Shown: positions 17,236 to 25,240 of the stretch, one piece after another | Layout of the letters: every line of letters begins with the position of its first letter | Position numbering within the stretch: the stretch's first letter is position 1 | Assembly (NCBI GenBank): GCA_049801375.1 | Contig: JBARKJ010000144.1 | Coordinates: 1 to 45,786, forward strand | Source of the DNA: JBARKJ01 sp049801375 | Lineage (GTDB): Bacteria > Nitrospirota > JACRHJ01 | Reading direction: 5' to 3' | DNA length: 45,786 nt | The notes under the pieces: model-generated | Databases searched by the model: none | Told to the model about the DNA's origin: nothing | The model's input: the letters and a program-made list of their open reading frames with translations, nothing else | Program-made: the position numbers and the translations under genes

Positions 17236-18697
17236 ATAAGAAAATATTAATGGTGTTACTCTCCGATTTATTTCTCTTGTACGACATCACCAGGTCGTCA
17301 ATTCCGTCTCCGTTTAAATCTATCGCCTCAAGCTCCGTGGGGGCGGGGACCTTCAGATTTAAAGCCGCGTTATCGGCTATGAAGCTGTAGCGGTCCGGCA
17401 TGTAAAGCGTAACACGGTCCTCTTTCGCCGCAACGGCCAGGCCGTAGCCCGGCCCCTTGGAGAACTTACCGAAGACCATTACAGGCTTCGGATTTTTCCC
17501 TATATTGGCAATATCGAGTTTAAAGCTTACCTGCTTCTCCTTGTCGGGCCTGTCCGGGAACCTGCCGCTTTTGTCCTGCAGATATATACCCATCGTCATG
17601 TTCACCGTTTTGGAAGTGACCATGTTGATTATGTTGTTTATCCCCATCTTGACGGTCGGCAGTATCAGGTCCAGCCTGCCGTCGCCGTTCATGTCGAGGA
17701 ATTTCGGGCCGATTACGCCCTCCGTCACAATGGTCTGAGTCGGCATTGCGGGGAGGCTTGCGCCGGGACTTCTCTGGTAGATGAATACGAGGCTTTTGGT
17801 CTGGGCCAATCCGCCGGTCATCTTGGTGACCACCAGGTCATATGTCCCGTCGCCCCTTAAATCTATCGGCTCGACCGCGGCGTTGTCCAGCAGGCCCCTT
17901 TTTAGTTCCATCAGTCCGGGCCTGAACCGGATATTCGGCGAGCCGGAAAAGCCGTCCCCCTTCCTGGAATACACGTCCGCATTGTCATCCCAGGTGATGA
18001 ACATGTCCTGCGAAGAAGGAGAACTTAAAGGGACATCGGATACGGACGGCACTTTATTCAATACCGTCAGCCGCGCGGGGTCCATCACGTCTTCCATGAA
18101 CGTAGTGCGGGTGAAGAGCGGGACCACTCCCGCGGGCTTATAACCCGGAGCGGCCTGGCGGATGAAAAGTCTCGTCATGCCGGGGACCAGCAGGAAACCG
18201 GCGTCTTTGCCGTTGTCCTTAAGGACAAGGGGCCAGCGTGGCAGGTCCAGCGGGTCGGCATGGTCGAAGACGCTCTGCGCCTTCACCAGCAGTACCGGTC
18301 GGTGCCTGTAGGCACGGTTGTCCGGCAGATAGGCATAGAGCCCGTCGTGCCGCATATAGACTATTGCCTTTTTCCCGCTCCTCTGGACGTCCCCCACGTC
18401 AAAGACCGACGCTTCCGGGTCCAGCACCCAGCTTTCGTCCGGGTTAGACTGGAAACCCGCACCCTTCCTCTGGTAAAATACCGAAAAACACCTGGCCGGT
18501 GCCTTTCCCTTTGCAGTGTAAAGGCATACCGCGACAATGTCCTTCAGCCCGTCACCGTCCATGTCCTCGACTGCCAGTTGCAGGACCTCGCCGGGAAGGT
18601 TGAGTGTCTGCTTAACGTATACCGGGGGCTCTGCCGCAAAAGAGGGGGATAACGTGAAAAACTGCGCAAGAGCCAGAAGGAGAAGTATTTTTTTCAT
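17228..18697 (-). CDS. Exported VCBS/FG-GAP-repeat protein
   Basis: A signal peptide (residues 1-21, ending SFA) precedes 468 residues with at least four calcium-loop repeats of FG-GAP/VCBS type (EDMDGDGLKDIV, DLRGDGTYDLV, DMNGDGRLDLI, DLNGDGIDDLV). Such repeats form a beta-propeller in the periplasm or at the surface. No enzymatic motif is seen. The gene starts one base inside the stop of the ABC permease gene (TAATG), so it is co-translated with the transporter. That coupling suggests the propeller works with, or is handled by, that transporter. Confidence 0.82.
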   Translation of the reverse strand: MKKILLLLALAQFFTLSPSFAAEPPVYVKQTLNLPGEVLQLAVEDMDGDGLKDIVAVCLYTAKGKAPARCFSVFYQRKGAGFQSNPDESWVLDPEASVFDVGDVQRSGKKAIVYMRHDGLYAYLPDNRAYRHRPVLLVKAQSVFDHADPLDLPRWPLVLKDNGKDAGFLLVPGMTRLFIRQAAPGYKPAGVVPLFTRTTFMEDVMDPARLTVLNKVPSVSDVPLSSPSSQDMFITWDDNADVYSRKGDGFSGSPNIRFRPGLMELKRGLLDNAAVEPIDLRGDGTYDLVVTKMTGGLAQTKSLVFIYQRSPGASLPAMPTQTIVTEGVIGPKFLDMNGDGRLDLILPTVKMGINNIINMVTSKTVNMTMGIYLQDKSGRFPDRPDKEKQVSFKLDIANIGKNPKPVMVFGKFSKGPGYGLAVAAKEDRVTLYMPDRYSFIADNAALNLKVPAPTELEAIDLNGDGIDDLVMSYKRNKSESNTINIFLSK

Positions 18698-19533
18698 TAA
18701 TTAATCTCTTTTCTCTTGAATATAAAAAGAGAAAGGCCCAGGCAGACGATTATGGTGCCGACGTTCACGGCAAGGAAGTAGTAAACCTCCGGCGCCCAGG
18801 TCCTTGATTTTACGACTGCCATCTCCCTGAGTATGTTCTGCCCCAGGTCCATATAGGCCGTGAAAATCCAAGGGGAAAATGCCTGGAAGTTCTTCAGGAA
18901 CATTATCGGAAAATATACGACAAGCGCAGTAATCACGGCCCAGCCGGCGTTGTTTATCAGGACGGATAGAAAAAGCCCCATGCAGCCGACGGTATATATG
19001 GACAGGAGGTCCATTAAATAGCTGATCCCAAGGTTGCCCAGCATCTCGGGCCTGGTACGGAATATCTCGCCCGTCTCGGCGATCGTGATGTTTCCCATGC
19101 CGTAAAGCATTGCGCCGGATGCGATGCTTAATACGGCGGTGACTATGACGACTAAAAGGCAGTAGACAAAAAGCACCGCCGCCTTGGAAAGTATGAAATC
19201 CGCCCTTTTTATCGGGCGCACGAGGATATTTTTGATAGTGCCGCTGTCCGTCTCCGTCGAGATAAGTGAACCGGAAAAAGCGAGCATGGCGATGGTGCCC
19301 GCGCCCGCGGAGCTGAAAGTCCCGGAGGCGATTATGGAGGCGAATGTATAGCCATCGAATACCGCACCGCCTCCCCCGCCCCGGAGGGCGGCTATGAACT
19401 CGGGGAATATCCGGGAGCCTAAACCGACAAGGAATGCGTTCAACACAACGAACACCACCAGCAGGTAGGCGTACTTCAGCCTCAATATCTTGTAGATTTC
19501 TATTTTTGAGAGCGTGAGCACCCTGGATAGCAT
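18697..19533 (-). CDS. ABC-2 type transporter permease
   Basis: The 278-residue protein has about six predicted membrane helices (for example VVFVVLNAFLVGLG, FVYCLLVVIVTAVLS, GTIIVCLGLSLFIF) and the layout of ABC-2 permeases, including TETDSGTIKNILVRP, a conserved segment of the ABC-2_4 group. The substrate is unknown. The start overlaps the stop of the ATPase gene (TGATG), which means tight coupling. Confidence 0.9.
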   Translation of the reverse strand: MLSRVLTLSKIEIYKILRLKYAYLLVVFVVLNAFLVGLGSRIFPEFIAALRGGGGGAVFDGYTFASIIASGTFSSAGAGTIAMLAFSGSLISTETDSGTIKNILVRPIKRADFILSKAAVLFVYCLLVVIVTAVLSIASGAMLYGMGNITIAETGEIFRTRPEMLGNLGISYLMDLLSIYTVGCMGLFLSVLINNAGWAVITALVVYFPIMFLKNFQAFSPWIFTAYMDLGQNILREMAVVKSRTWAPEVYYFLAVNVGTIIVCLGLSLFIFKRKEIN

Positions 19534-20471
19534 CAGGTATCCCCCCTGTCGCCGCTGGCATAACCCGTAAGCTCCAGAAAGAATTTTTCAAGCGATTCCT
19601 CGCGGGGGACAAGGGCGAATACGTCCACGCCCGCTTCCACCAGAAGCCTGTTCACCTCCGGCACCCGGTCGCACGCTATCTGAAGAGTTATATCGCCGTT
19701 GCCGCCCGGCCCCGGCACCGGGCCATACTCGCGAAGCACGTCAATGGCGCGAGTCTTATCGGATACCTTCAGGTCCAGCTTTACCAGTTCGCGCTTTAAT
19801 AACTGTTCTACCAGGCCCTCCGCGACCAGTTTCCCCTCGTTTATTATCGCGACCCTTCCGCACATCGCCTGCACCTCGTGCAGGAGATGGCTTGAGACGA
19901 ATATCGTTATTCCCTCATTCGCCGCGAGGTCTCTTATGAGACGCCGGACCTCCAGCATGCCGGAAGGATCAAGGCCGTTGGTGGGCTCGTCCAGGATTAT
20001 GACGGCCGGGTTTGAAAGCAGGGCCTGGCCCAGTCCCAGCCTCTGGCGCATCCCTTGCGAGTATCCCTTCACCCTGTCGTTGCCCCGCTCAAGGAGCCCT
20101 ACCATATCCAGTACCTCGTCCACCCTCTTATCATCCACGCCGCCGGAAATCCTGCCCAGGATCTGGAGGTTTTCCCTGCCGGTCAGATAGCCATAGAAGG
20201 CCGGGGCCTCCACCATCGCCCCGACATGGCCGAGCGCGCCAAGCGGGTCCGCATGCACGTCCACGCCGTTTATGGTGGCCCTGCCGGAAGTGGGTGTAAT
20301 AAGACCCAGCATCATCCTTATGCTGGTGGTCTTACCCGCGCCGTTGGCGCCCAGGAAGCCGTAAACCTGTCCCCGCGGGATTTCGAGGTCCAGCCCCGAA
20401 ACGGCCCACCGCTCTCCGTATTTCTTGGAGAGTTTTTCCGTCTTTAAAATCGGGGTATCCGGCGTGGTCAT
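19533..20471 (-). CDS. ABC transporter ATP-binding protein (ABC-2 exporter type)
   Basis: The nucleotide-binding domain has Walker A GANGAGKTT (about residue 39), signature YSQGMRQRLGLGQ, Walker B VIILDEPTNGLDPSG and His in FVSSHLLHE. A C-terminal extension of about 90 residues is typical of the drug or antibiotic exporter (DrrA/CcmA-like) subgroup. It pairs with the permease that follows. Its ATG overlaps the mazG stop by four bases. Confidence 0.93.
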   Translation of the reverse strand: MTTPDTPILKTEKLSKKYGERWAVSGLDLEIPRGQVYGFLGANGAGKTTSIRMMLGLITPTSGRATINGVDVHADPLGALGHVGAMVEAPAFYGYLTGRENLQILGRISGGVDDKRVDEVLDMVGLLERGNDRVKGYSQGMRQRLGLGQALLSNPAVIILDEPTNGLDPSGMLEVRRLIRDLAANEGITIFVSSHLLHEVQAMCGRVAIINEGKLVAEGLVEQLLKRELVKLDLKVSDKTRAIDVLREYGPVPGPGGNGDITLQIACDRVPEVNRLLVEAGVDVFALVPREESLEKFFLELTGYASGDRGDT

Positions 20472-21250
20472 CGTCCCGTTTCCTTTGCCTCGTCCCAGAG
20501 TCTGTCCATCTCGGCCAGAGTCATATCGGATAGCTCCGTCCCGAGTGAAGCCGCCTTTTCCTCGATATACTGGAAGCGCGAGATAAATTTTGATATTGTT
20601 TTTCTAAGCGCGTCCTCCGGGTTTACCCCTATGAAACGCGCGATATTCACGAGGACGAAGAAGATATCTCCCAGTTCGTCTTCCATCCTGGCGGGGTCGT
20701 TCTCTTTGAGGGTATTTTTAAATTCGCCTACTTCCTCGTCCAGCTTCGCCGAAACGTCCTGAAGCCTTTCCCAGTTGAAGCCCACCCGCGCGGCCCTCTC
20801 CTGGAGCCTGTGCGCCCGTATCAATGCGGGCAGCTCTTTCGGCACACCCTCCAGGATGGATTTCCTGTCGGAGTATCCTTTCTCGACCTTCTTCATCCGC
20901 TCCCAGTCCACCAGAACTTCAGTGGAAGTCTTCAGCTTTTTGTCCCCGAAGACGTGCGGGTGGCGCGAGGTCATCTTCTCGTTGATGCGTTCCAGGACGT
21001 CATTGATGGAGAAGTCCCCTCTCTCGGAGGCAAGTTGCGCGTGGAAGATTACCTGGAAGAGGAGGTCCCCCAGTTCCTCCTTCACCTTGGAAGGGTCCCC
21101 CTCGTCTATCGCTTCCAGAACTTCGTAGGTCTCTTCGACGAGGAAGGGCTTAAGCGATTCATGGGTCTGCTCCTTGTCCCAGGGACATCCATCCGGTCCC
21201 CGGAGCTTCGCCATTATCTCAACTATATCTTTAAAGGGTTCTTTTTTCAA
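20468..21250 (-). CDS. mazG: Nucleoside triphosphate pyrophosphohydrolase MazG
   Basis: The 260-residue protein carries two MazG domains. The first has the metal-binding pattern EETYEVLEAID and ELGDLLFQVIFHAQLA; the second has LDEEVGEFKN and ELGDIFFVLVNIARF. N-terminal motifs LRGPDGCPWDKEQTHESLKPF are characteristic. The enzyme hydrolyses (d)NTPs to monophosphates plus pyrophosphate and can affect ppGpp levels. It leads the coupled minus-strand unit mazG-ATPase-permease-VCBS protein. Confidence 0.95.
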   Translation of the reverse strand: MKKEPFKDIVEIMAKLRGPDGCPWDKEQTHESLKPFLVEETYEVLEAIDEGDPSKVKEELGDLLFQVIFHAQLASERGDFSINDVLERINEKMTSRHPHVFGDKKLKTSTEVLVDWERMKKVEKGYSDRKSILEGVPKELPALIRAHRLQERAARVGFNWERLQDVSAKLDEEVGEFKNTLKENDPARMEDELGDIFFVLVNIARFIGVNPEDALRKTISKFISRFQYIEEKAASLGTELSDMTLAEMDRLWDEAKETGR

Positions 21251-21344
21251 ACCGTCTCCATTTCAGTTTCCTTTTTCGCAAATACGAAAGTATATCACCA
21301 GAAAAAACGTTTGCAAGGATAAAGGGACGCGGTTTTCTTTTTCA

Positions 21345-21373
21345 TTGACACATCGTATTTCAATTGCTAATGT
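21345..21373 (+). promoter_or_regulatory. Predicted sigma-70 promoter for the MshEN-type gene
   Basis: TTGACA (21345-21350) and TAATGT (21368-21373) are 17 bases apart. Transcription would begin about 40 bases before the ATG at 21422, in the divergent region shared with mazG. Confidence 0.55.
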
Positions 21374-21421
21374 TACGCTGTTGGCTTCCCGCTTTCGGGA
21401 ATGACCAGCCGTGAGGTATAT

Positions 21422-22150
21422 ATGCCGGAGCGCAAAAAGCTGGGCGAACTGCTGTTGGGGAAGGGGCTGATAGACGAGATACAGCTCCGTTCGGCAGTCG
21501 GCTATCAGAAGAACTGGGGCGGAAAGCTCGGTTCGACGTTAGTGGAGATGGGTTTCGTCTCGCCGGAAGAAATTGCGAAAACCCTGGAAGAACAGCTCAG
21601 GCAGAAATGCCTCCAGGAGAGCCAAATGGTTCCGGAGCCGGAGGCGATAGCCCTGATGAGTGCGCAGGATGCGTCTAAATATATTGCTTTTCCTCTCCGG
21701 GTGCGGGGAAACGAGGTGCTGATAGCTCTCAGTAACCCCCTCGACCTGGCCACTACCGACGAAATAGGTTTTAAGTTGGGAAGAAGGGTCCGGGGCGTTC
21801 TGGCTGTGGAAGCAGTTATAAGGAATTCGATAAAGAAATATTACGGCGCTTCCGGAGGCAGGGAGTATAAAGTTGATATAGGGCCGGGGGAGCCGAAAGA
21901 CAGGCCTGAGGTTATGCATTTCGATAAAGGTTCCCGGTATAACGCGATGGACGTCCTCGAAACGCCGTTCAATACTGATTTTCAGGATGGGATGAAGATC
22001 AATCTCCGGCCGGAGACTAAGGAAGAAGCCCTTTATCCCGTGGCGACGGGGGAGGAACCGCTGGCCAGTGCGCTCGCGTATCTTTTGATTGAAAAGGGTA
22101 TAATAACGAAAGAGGAGCTTCAAGCCCGGCTGGACTTCTTCAAAAAATAG
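21422..22150 (+). CDS. Stand-alone MshEN / GspE-PilB N-terminal-domain protein
   Basis: The first 135 residues are a T2SSE_N (MshEN) domain with the two tandem motifs of that fold: KLGELLLGKGLIDEIQLRSA, then KLGSTLVEMGFVSPEEIAKTLEEQL. In ATPases such as MshE this domain binds cyclic di-GMP. Here there is no ATPase domain. The rest is a linker and a C-terminal helix pair (LAYLLIEKGIITKEELQARL) resembling another half motif. I chose the ATG at 21422 because the family motif starts at once and GAGG lies upstream; the ATG at 21401 adds only seven residues. Cyclic di-GMP binding is inference. Confidence 0.85.
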   Translation: MPERKKLGELLLGKGLIDEIQLRSAVGYQKNWGGKLGSTLVEMGFVSPEEIAKTLEEQLRQKCLQESQMVPEPEAIALMSAQDASKYIAFPLRVRGNEVLIALSNPLDLATTDEIGFKLGRRVRGVLAVEAVIRNSIKKYYGASGGREYKVDIGPGEPKDRPEVMHFDKGSRYNAMDVLETPFNTDFQDGMKINLRPETKEEALYPVATGEEPLASALAYLLIEKGIITKEELQARLDFFKK

Positions 22151-22170
22151 GGTTGGAATTCAAAAAAATC

Positions 22171-22200
22171 TTGACATAACATGCCCGTCTGCTTTATATT
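22171..22200 (+). promoter_or_regulatory. Predicted promoter of the tRNA cluster
   Basis: TTGACA (22171-22176) is followed after 17-18 bases by TTATATT (22194-22200), about 33 bases upstream of the first tRNA. It is close to consensus, as expected for stable-RNA genes. Confidence 0.62.
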
Positions 22201-22232
22201 TGTACGCTGTCGGCGCAAATAGTGCAATTTTT

Positions 22233-22307
22233 GCGGGTGTAACTCAGTGGTAGAGTGTCACCTTGCCAAGGTGAAAGTCACGAGTTCGAATCTCGCCACC
22301 CGCTCCA
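22233..22307 (+). tRNA. tRNA-Gly (anticodon GCC)
   Basis: A full cloverleaf is seen: acceptor GCGGGTG/CACCCGC, D loop with AGTGGTA, anticodon loop TTGCCAA, T loop TTCGAAT. The CCA end is encoded (22305-22307). The outermost T-stem pair is an A-C mismatch; the other stems are intact. Confidence 0.97.
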
Positions 22308-22313
22308 AAAACG

Positions 22314-22381
22314 AAAGCCGGTAAGGTGTACGATTATCGCGAATCAGGCCGGTGAATCGTTCGCCTGCCGGCTTTTTTATT
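22314..22381 (+). terminator. Long hairpin with T-run between tRNA-Gly and tRNA-Cys
   Basis: Arms AAAGCCGG and CCGGCTTT enclose an internal 45-base region and end in a TTTTTT tail (to about 22378). This looks like an intrinsic terminator or attenuator within the tRNA cluster. Confidence 0.55.
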
Positions 22382-22384
22382 TCC

Positions 22385-22459
<75 letters not shown>

Positions 22460-22468
22460 AGTCACCCG

Positions 22469-22557
22469 GGCCGGTCTTCCTGGAATCCATTCCTTTTGGA
22501 TATGTTCCTCTTGGAACTCCTTTTGGAATCCTTCCCTTCAAGTGCCGGCCTTTTTTC
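22469..22557 (+). terminator. Hairpin with T-run after tRNA-Cys
   Basis: GGCCGG (22469-22474) pairs with CCGGCC (22545-22550), followed by TTTTTT. The loop carries several short TTCC/GGAA complementary stretches. It probably ends the Gly-Cys transcript before tRNA-Leu. Confidence 0.6.
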
Positions 22558-22585
22558 TATTAAAAAAAGTTCTCTCTCCTTCGTT

Positions 22586-22674
22586 GCCGGAGTGGCGGAA
22601 TAGGTAGACGCAGCGGACTTAAAATCCGCTGACCCGTAAGGGTCGTGCCGGTTCGATTCCGGCCTTCGGCACCA
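22586..22674 (+). tRNA. tRNA-Leu (anticodon TAA)
   Basis: A class II tRNA: acceptor GCCGGAG/CTTCGGC, anticodon loop around TTAAAAT with TAA, a long variable arm (TGACCCGTAAGGGTC region) and T loop TTCGATT. CCA is encoded at 22672-22674. Its 3' end directly borders an integrase remnant, so it probably served as an attachment site. Confidence 0.98.
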
Positions 22675-22685
22675 AAATCAATGGG

Positions 22686-22937
22686 TTAGACATCTTCCCT
22701 CTTCCGGTTACAATCTTCCTTCTGTCCCATTGTAACCGTATTGTAACCGTCTGCCTTTTCCGCCACTCCCAAGTGTAACTGGGAAACCTTCTCAGCCGCC
22801 TGTCTTAAATCGGACTCGTTTACGATATTGTACCTGTCAAACACAGAACGGGTCTTATGACCTATCATTGCCGCTCTCTCAGAGTTCCCGGCGCGTACCA
22901 GATTGCGCACTGCCGTCCTTCTCAAATCATGGAAAAG
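22686..22937 (-). pseudogene. Tyrosine recombinase (phage-type integrase) C-terminal remnant
   Basis: The minus strand encodes LFHDLRRTAVRNLVRAG, the HxxR box, followed by MIGHKT with the second catalytic His and VFDRYNIV with the nucleophile Tyr. These are the last catalytic motifs of a tyrosine integrase. A TGA stands directly upstream of this stretch and there is no plausible start, so only about 84 residues of a normally 350-400 residue protein remain. The stop lies 12 bases from the tRNA-Leu 3' end, the usual placement of an integrase next to its attachment site. The element is probably immobile now. Confidence 0.82.
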
Positions 22938-22957
22938 TCATAGAATTGATGCATTGA

Positions 22958-23104
22958 GGCGCGTTCTTTCTCGGCGTCGAAGCGCTTAAGAAAAAATCCA
23001 ATCCTCCCAATCTTACTCTCGGAAACATAGATTTAATAATTAGCGATATTCGAGCTTTGAAGAAAAGGATGAAAAAGCTTATAAAGAAATGGTGTCCCGA
23101 CTAA
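22958..23104 (+). other. Gene-remnant zone; open frame without a start codon
   Basis: This plus-strand frame is open for 48 codons (containing FLGVEALKKKSNPPN and SDIRALKKRMKKLIKKW) but begins at a stop codon and has no start. A second frame over the same bases ends FEEKDEKAYKEM. Both look like decayed tails of genes brought by the integrated element. I recognise neither. The stretch from here to 23388 holds no convincing gene. Confidence 0.3.
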
Positions 23105-23268
23105 AAGACGTTATGGCAGAATAGAGACTTCAATTCTAGAAATTCTATATCCCCTATTTTTAACCCCCCTTTTTTCGGCATATAAAAATATCTTGTAAAG
23201 CTCATTGTCTATGCTAAAGTAGCGGGCAAAACTTCTTTAAAATTAGTCATATTCGAGTTAGTCCCTAT

Positions 23269-23340
23269 GCCGGTAAATCAGGAGCCTATCCGGCGGACAA
23301 GCAGAGGTTAAGGTGACTTTTCTTGAAGGGTGCTTGCCGC
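23269..23340 (+). ncRNA. Candidate structured leader RNA upstream of the DUF1003 gene
   Basis: Two nested or adjacent stems are visible: GCCGG (23269-23273) with CCGGC (23290-23294), and GCGG-A-CAAGCA (23293-23303) with TGCTTG-CCGC (23331-23340), which is ten pairs with one bulged A. The enclosed strand contains AAGGTGACTTTT, similar to a conserved strand of the magnesium-sensing M-box, but the remainder does not match that class. It lies about 50 bases before the DUF1003 start codon, the right place for a cis-regulatory leader. The stems share two bases, so they may be alternative. Confidence 0.35.
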
Positions 23341-23388
23341 ATATGAGTTTAAGGGAAGAGTCTCAGAGAAAGGCAGAAAAGGATGATA

Positions 23389-24099
23389 ATGAAAAATGGA
23401 AACGGACACGCGGTATGCCAAATTTGCAATATGGAAAAGAAGCGAAGCGAAGTAGTACCTGCAGGGGTAATCCGCGGTGCACTTAGCGAAAAAATAAAGG
23501 CTTCATATCCTGACTGGTCGTCGAACGGCTTTATATGCCATGCCGACCTTAATAGATTTAGAGACGAATACGTCGAGGAGGCAATAAAGCAGGACAAAGG
23601 CGAGCTTACTGAGCTTGATAACCAAGTTATAAAAAGCCTCCATGACCAAGAGCTTCTGACAAAGAATATCAACGACGAATATGATCGGCAGTCAACCCTT
23701 GGCGAGAAGCTTGCGGATAAGATTGCGGACTTCGGGGGGAGTTGGCGGTTCATAGGGATATTTGGGGCGGTGCTATTTGTGTGGCTGGGTATAAATACTA
23801 CTTTATTTTTTCTAAAACCATTCGACCCGTACCCGTATATCTTCTTAAACCTGATCCTTTCATGCCTTGCCGCTATTCAGGCCCCAGTAATCATGATGAG
23901 CCAGAATAGGCAGGAGTCGAAAGACCGCTTAAGGGCGGAGCATGATTACAAGGTCAACCTGAAGGCTGAACTTGAAATTCGGCACTTACACGAAAAAGTA
24001 GACCATTTATTAGTGAATCAATGGCAACGGCTTCTGGAAATACAGGAAATACAAACGCAACTTATGGAAGAGCTAACAGATAAGCGTTCCCGTTCCTAA
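23389..24099 (+). CDS. DUF1003 membrane protein
   Basis: The N-terminal third is cytoplasmic and contains a CQICN pair of cysteines and a later FICHAD. The central DUF1003 core has two membrane helices (about residues 120-142 and 155-175), bracketed by the conserved FGGSWRFI and NLILSCLAAIQAPVIMMSQNRQ. The C-terminus is a long charged coiled coil (RAEHDYKVNLKAELEIRHLHEKVDHLL). This matches the family; no function is established. I chose the ATG at 23389, with AAAAGG at proper distance; an ATG two codons upstream is possible. Confidence 0.88.
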   Translation: MKNGNGHAVCQICNMEKKRSEVVPAGVIRGALSEKIKASYPDWSSNGFICHADLNRFRDEYVEEAIKQDKGELTELDNQVIKSLHDQELLTKNINDEYDRQSTLGEKLADKIADFGGSWRFIGIFGAVLFVWLGINTTLFFLKPFDPYPYIFLNLILSCLAAIQAPVIMMSQNRQESKDRLRAEHDYKVNLKAELEIRHLHEKVDHLLVNQWQRLLEIQEIQTQLMEELTDKRSRS

Positions 24100-24185
24100 A
24101 GCCTATATTGACTGGAATAAAATCGCTGGGGCTTGAAGGCGGTACAAAAAAAGCTTACATAGCCGAATGACAAATAGAGATTAAG

Positions 24186-24422
24186 ATGACACTTCTTGAA
24201 TGGGCGCTGGTCGCCTTAAGCCTTTTGGGTAACTATTGGGTAGTCAAGAAAGACCGTAAGGGATACGTAGTTTGGATAATCTCCAATATCGGATGGATCG
24301 TTTTCGGGATACACTTCGTACATTACGGCCAAGTTGCAATGTTCGGCGCATATACGGCATTCTCTATTTGGGGATTCATCAGGTGGAGTAAAGATCTTTC
24401 TCCTCGATGCTCACAAAAATAG
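24186..24422 (+). CDS. Small PnuC-like membrane protein
   Basis: The 78 residues form about three hydrophobic helices with LLGNYWVVKKDRKGYVVWIISNIGWIVFG, a segment similar to part of nicotinamide riboside/mononucleotide transporters of the PnuC family. True PnuC is about three times longer, so this may be a separate small family or a remnant. The last residues run into sequence that also holds the damaged HU gene. Confidence 0.62.
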   Translation: MTLLEWALVALSLLGNYWVVKKDRKGYVVWIISNIGWIVFGIHFVHYGQVAMFGAYTAFSIWGFIRWSKDLSPRCSQK

Positions 24423-24459
24423 ACGGGGCAAGTTTCCCCAAGCACGAAGGAAGTTCAAA

Positions 24460-24690
24460 ATGAACCTCGGCGGTTTTTCGTGGAAAAGATTTACTGGGAT
24501 TTCTGCAGCCGCGCTTGCCTCAAATGATAAAGTCGAAGTGCGTGGATTCGGTATTTTTCATTTGCGCTCCCGAAAAGAACGCGCGGGCAGGAACCCTAAG
24601 ACTGGGGCTCTTGTAAGTGTTCCAGCTAAGTCAGTGCCTTTCTTTAAGGCAGGCAAGGAGCTCAAAGAGCTGGTTAATGGCAAGGAATAA
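24460..24690 (+). pseudogene. HU/IHF-family DNA-binding protein, N-terminus damaged
   Basis: The second half is a textbook HU beta-arm region: NDKVEVRGFGIFHLRSR, then GRNPKTGALVSVPAKSVPFFKAGKELKELVN. The first 25 residues do not match the two N-terminal helices of HU. In a neighbouring frame the same DNA reads FFVEKI, which resembles that helix, so a frameshift or other damage just upstream of ISAAALAS is likely. A protein lacking the dimerising helices would not function as HU. It may be a sequencing error or a real pseudogene of the integrated element. Confidence 0.6.
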
Positions 24691-24767
24691 GCTGACATTT
24701 TGGGCTGAGGTCATCACGTGCTGTTATTGCACGCTGATCAACACTCTTCTACGGGGCTAATTTTTCT

Positions 24768-25178
24768 ATGAACAAATATTTAATTATCCTCTGCCTTGTT
24801 TGTTCTCTCGTTAGCGTTCAGGTTGCTACCGCGTCTGACTCCCCCGAAGCTCGGACGGTAAACTATTGGCTCAACCTTGTGGACTCCGGTAAATACAATG
24901 AGAGTTGGGACGCGGCTGGGGAGTATTTCAAGAGCATGATAACAAAGGAAGACTGGGTAACAACGATAGCCGGAGTTAAGGAAGCCTTCGGAGGCGTAAG
25001 ATATCGAAAATTAATTTCATCGAGGTCCGCCACATCGCTGCCGGGTGCGCCTGATGGTCAGTACGTTGTAACAAGGTATAAATCCTCTTTCGCTCATAAG
25101 AAGAAGGCCATCGAGACCATAACTTCCATGAAAGACAATGATGGAGTCTGGAGGGTAGTGGGATATTTTATAAAATAG
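24768..25178 (+). CDS. Exported DUF4019 protein
   Basis: A signal peptide (residues 1-22, ending ATA) precedes a 114-residue domain with the DUF4019 pattern: WLNLVDSGKYNESWDAAGEYFK, then WVTTIAGVKEAFG, then YKSSFAHKKKAIETIT and DGVWRVVGYFI. The fold is expected to be NTF2/cystatin-like. Its function is unknown. It stands alone, with about 75 bases upstream. The start ATG at 24768 lacks a strong ribosome site. Confidence 0.82.
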   Translation: MNKYLIILCLVCSLVSVQVATASDSPEARTVNYWLNLVDSGKYNESWDAAGEYFKSMITKEDWVTTIAGVKEAFGGVRYRKLISSRSATSLPGAPDGQYVVTRYKSSFAHKKKAIETITSMKDNDGVWRVVGYFIK

Positions 25179-25240
25179 CACGATCTGACAGGCGAAAGCG
25201 TTATTATCCGGCCCCAAGCGTGGCGAGCTGCGAAGCGGGA

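Noticed and set aside
23269..23340. M-box magnesium riboswitch
   Set aside because: Only one strand (AAGGTGACTTTT) is similar; the other conserved M-box blocks are missing or out of order.
23349..23753. 134-codon minus-strand frame opposite the DUF1003 gene
   Set aside because: It is antisense to a gene with clear family motifs.
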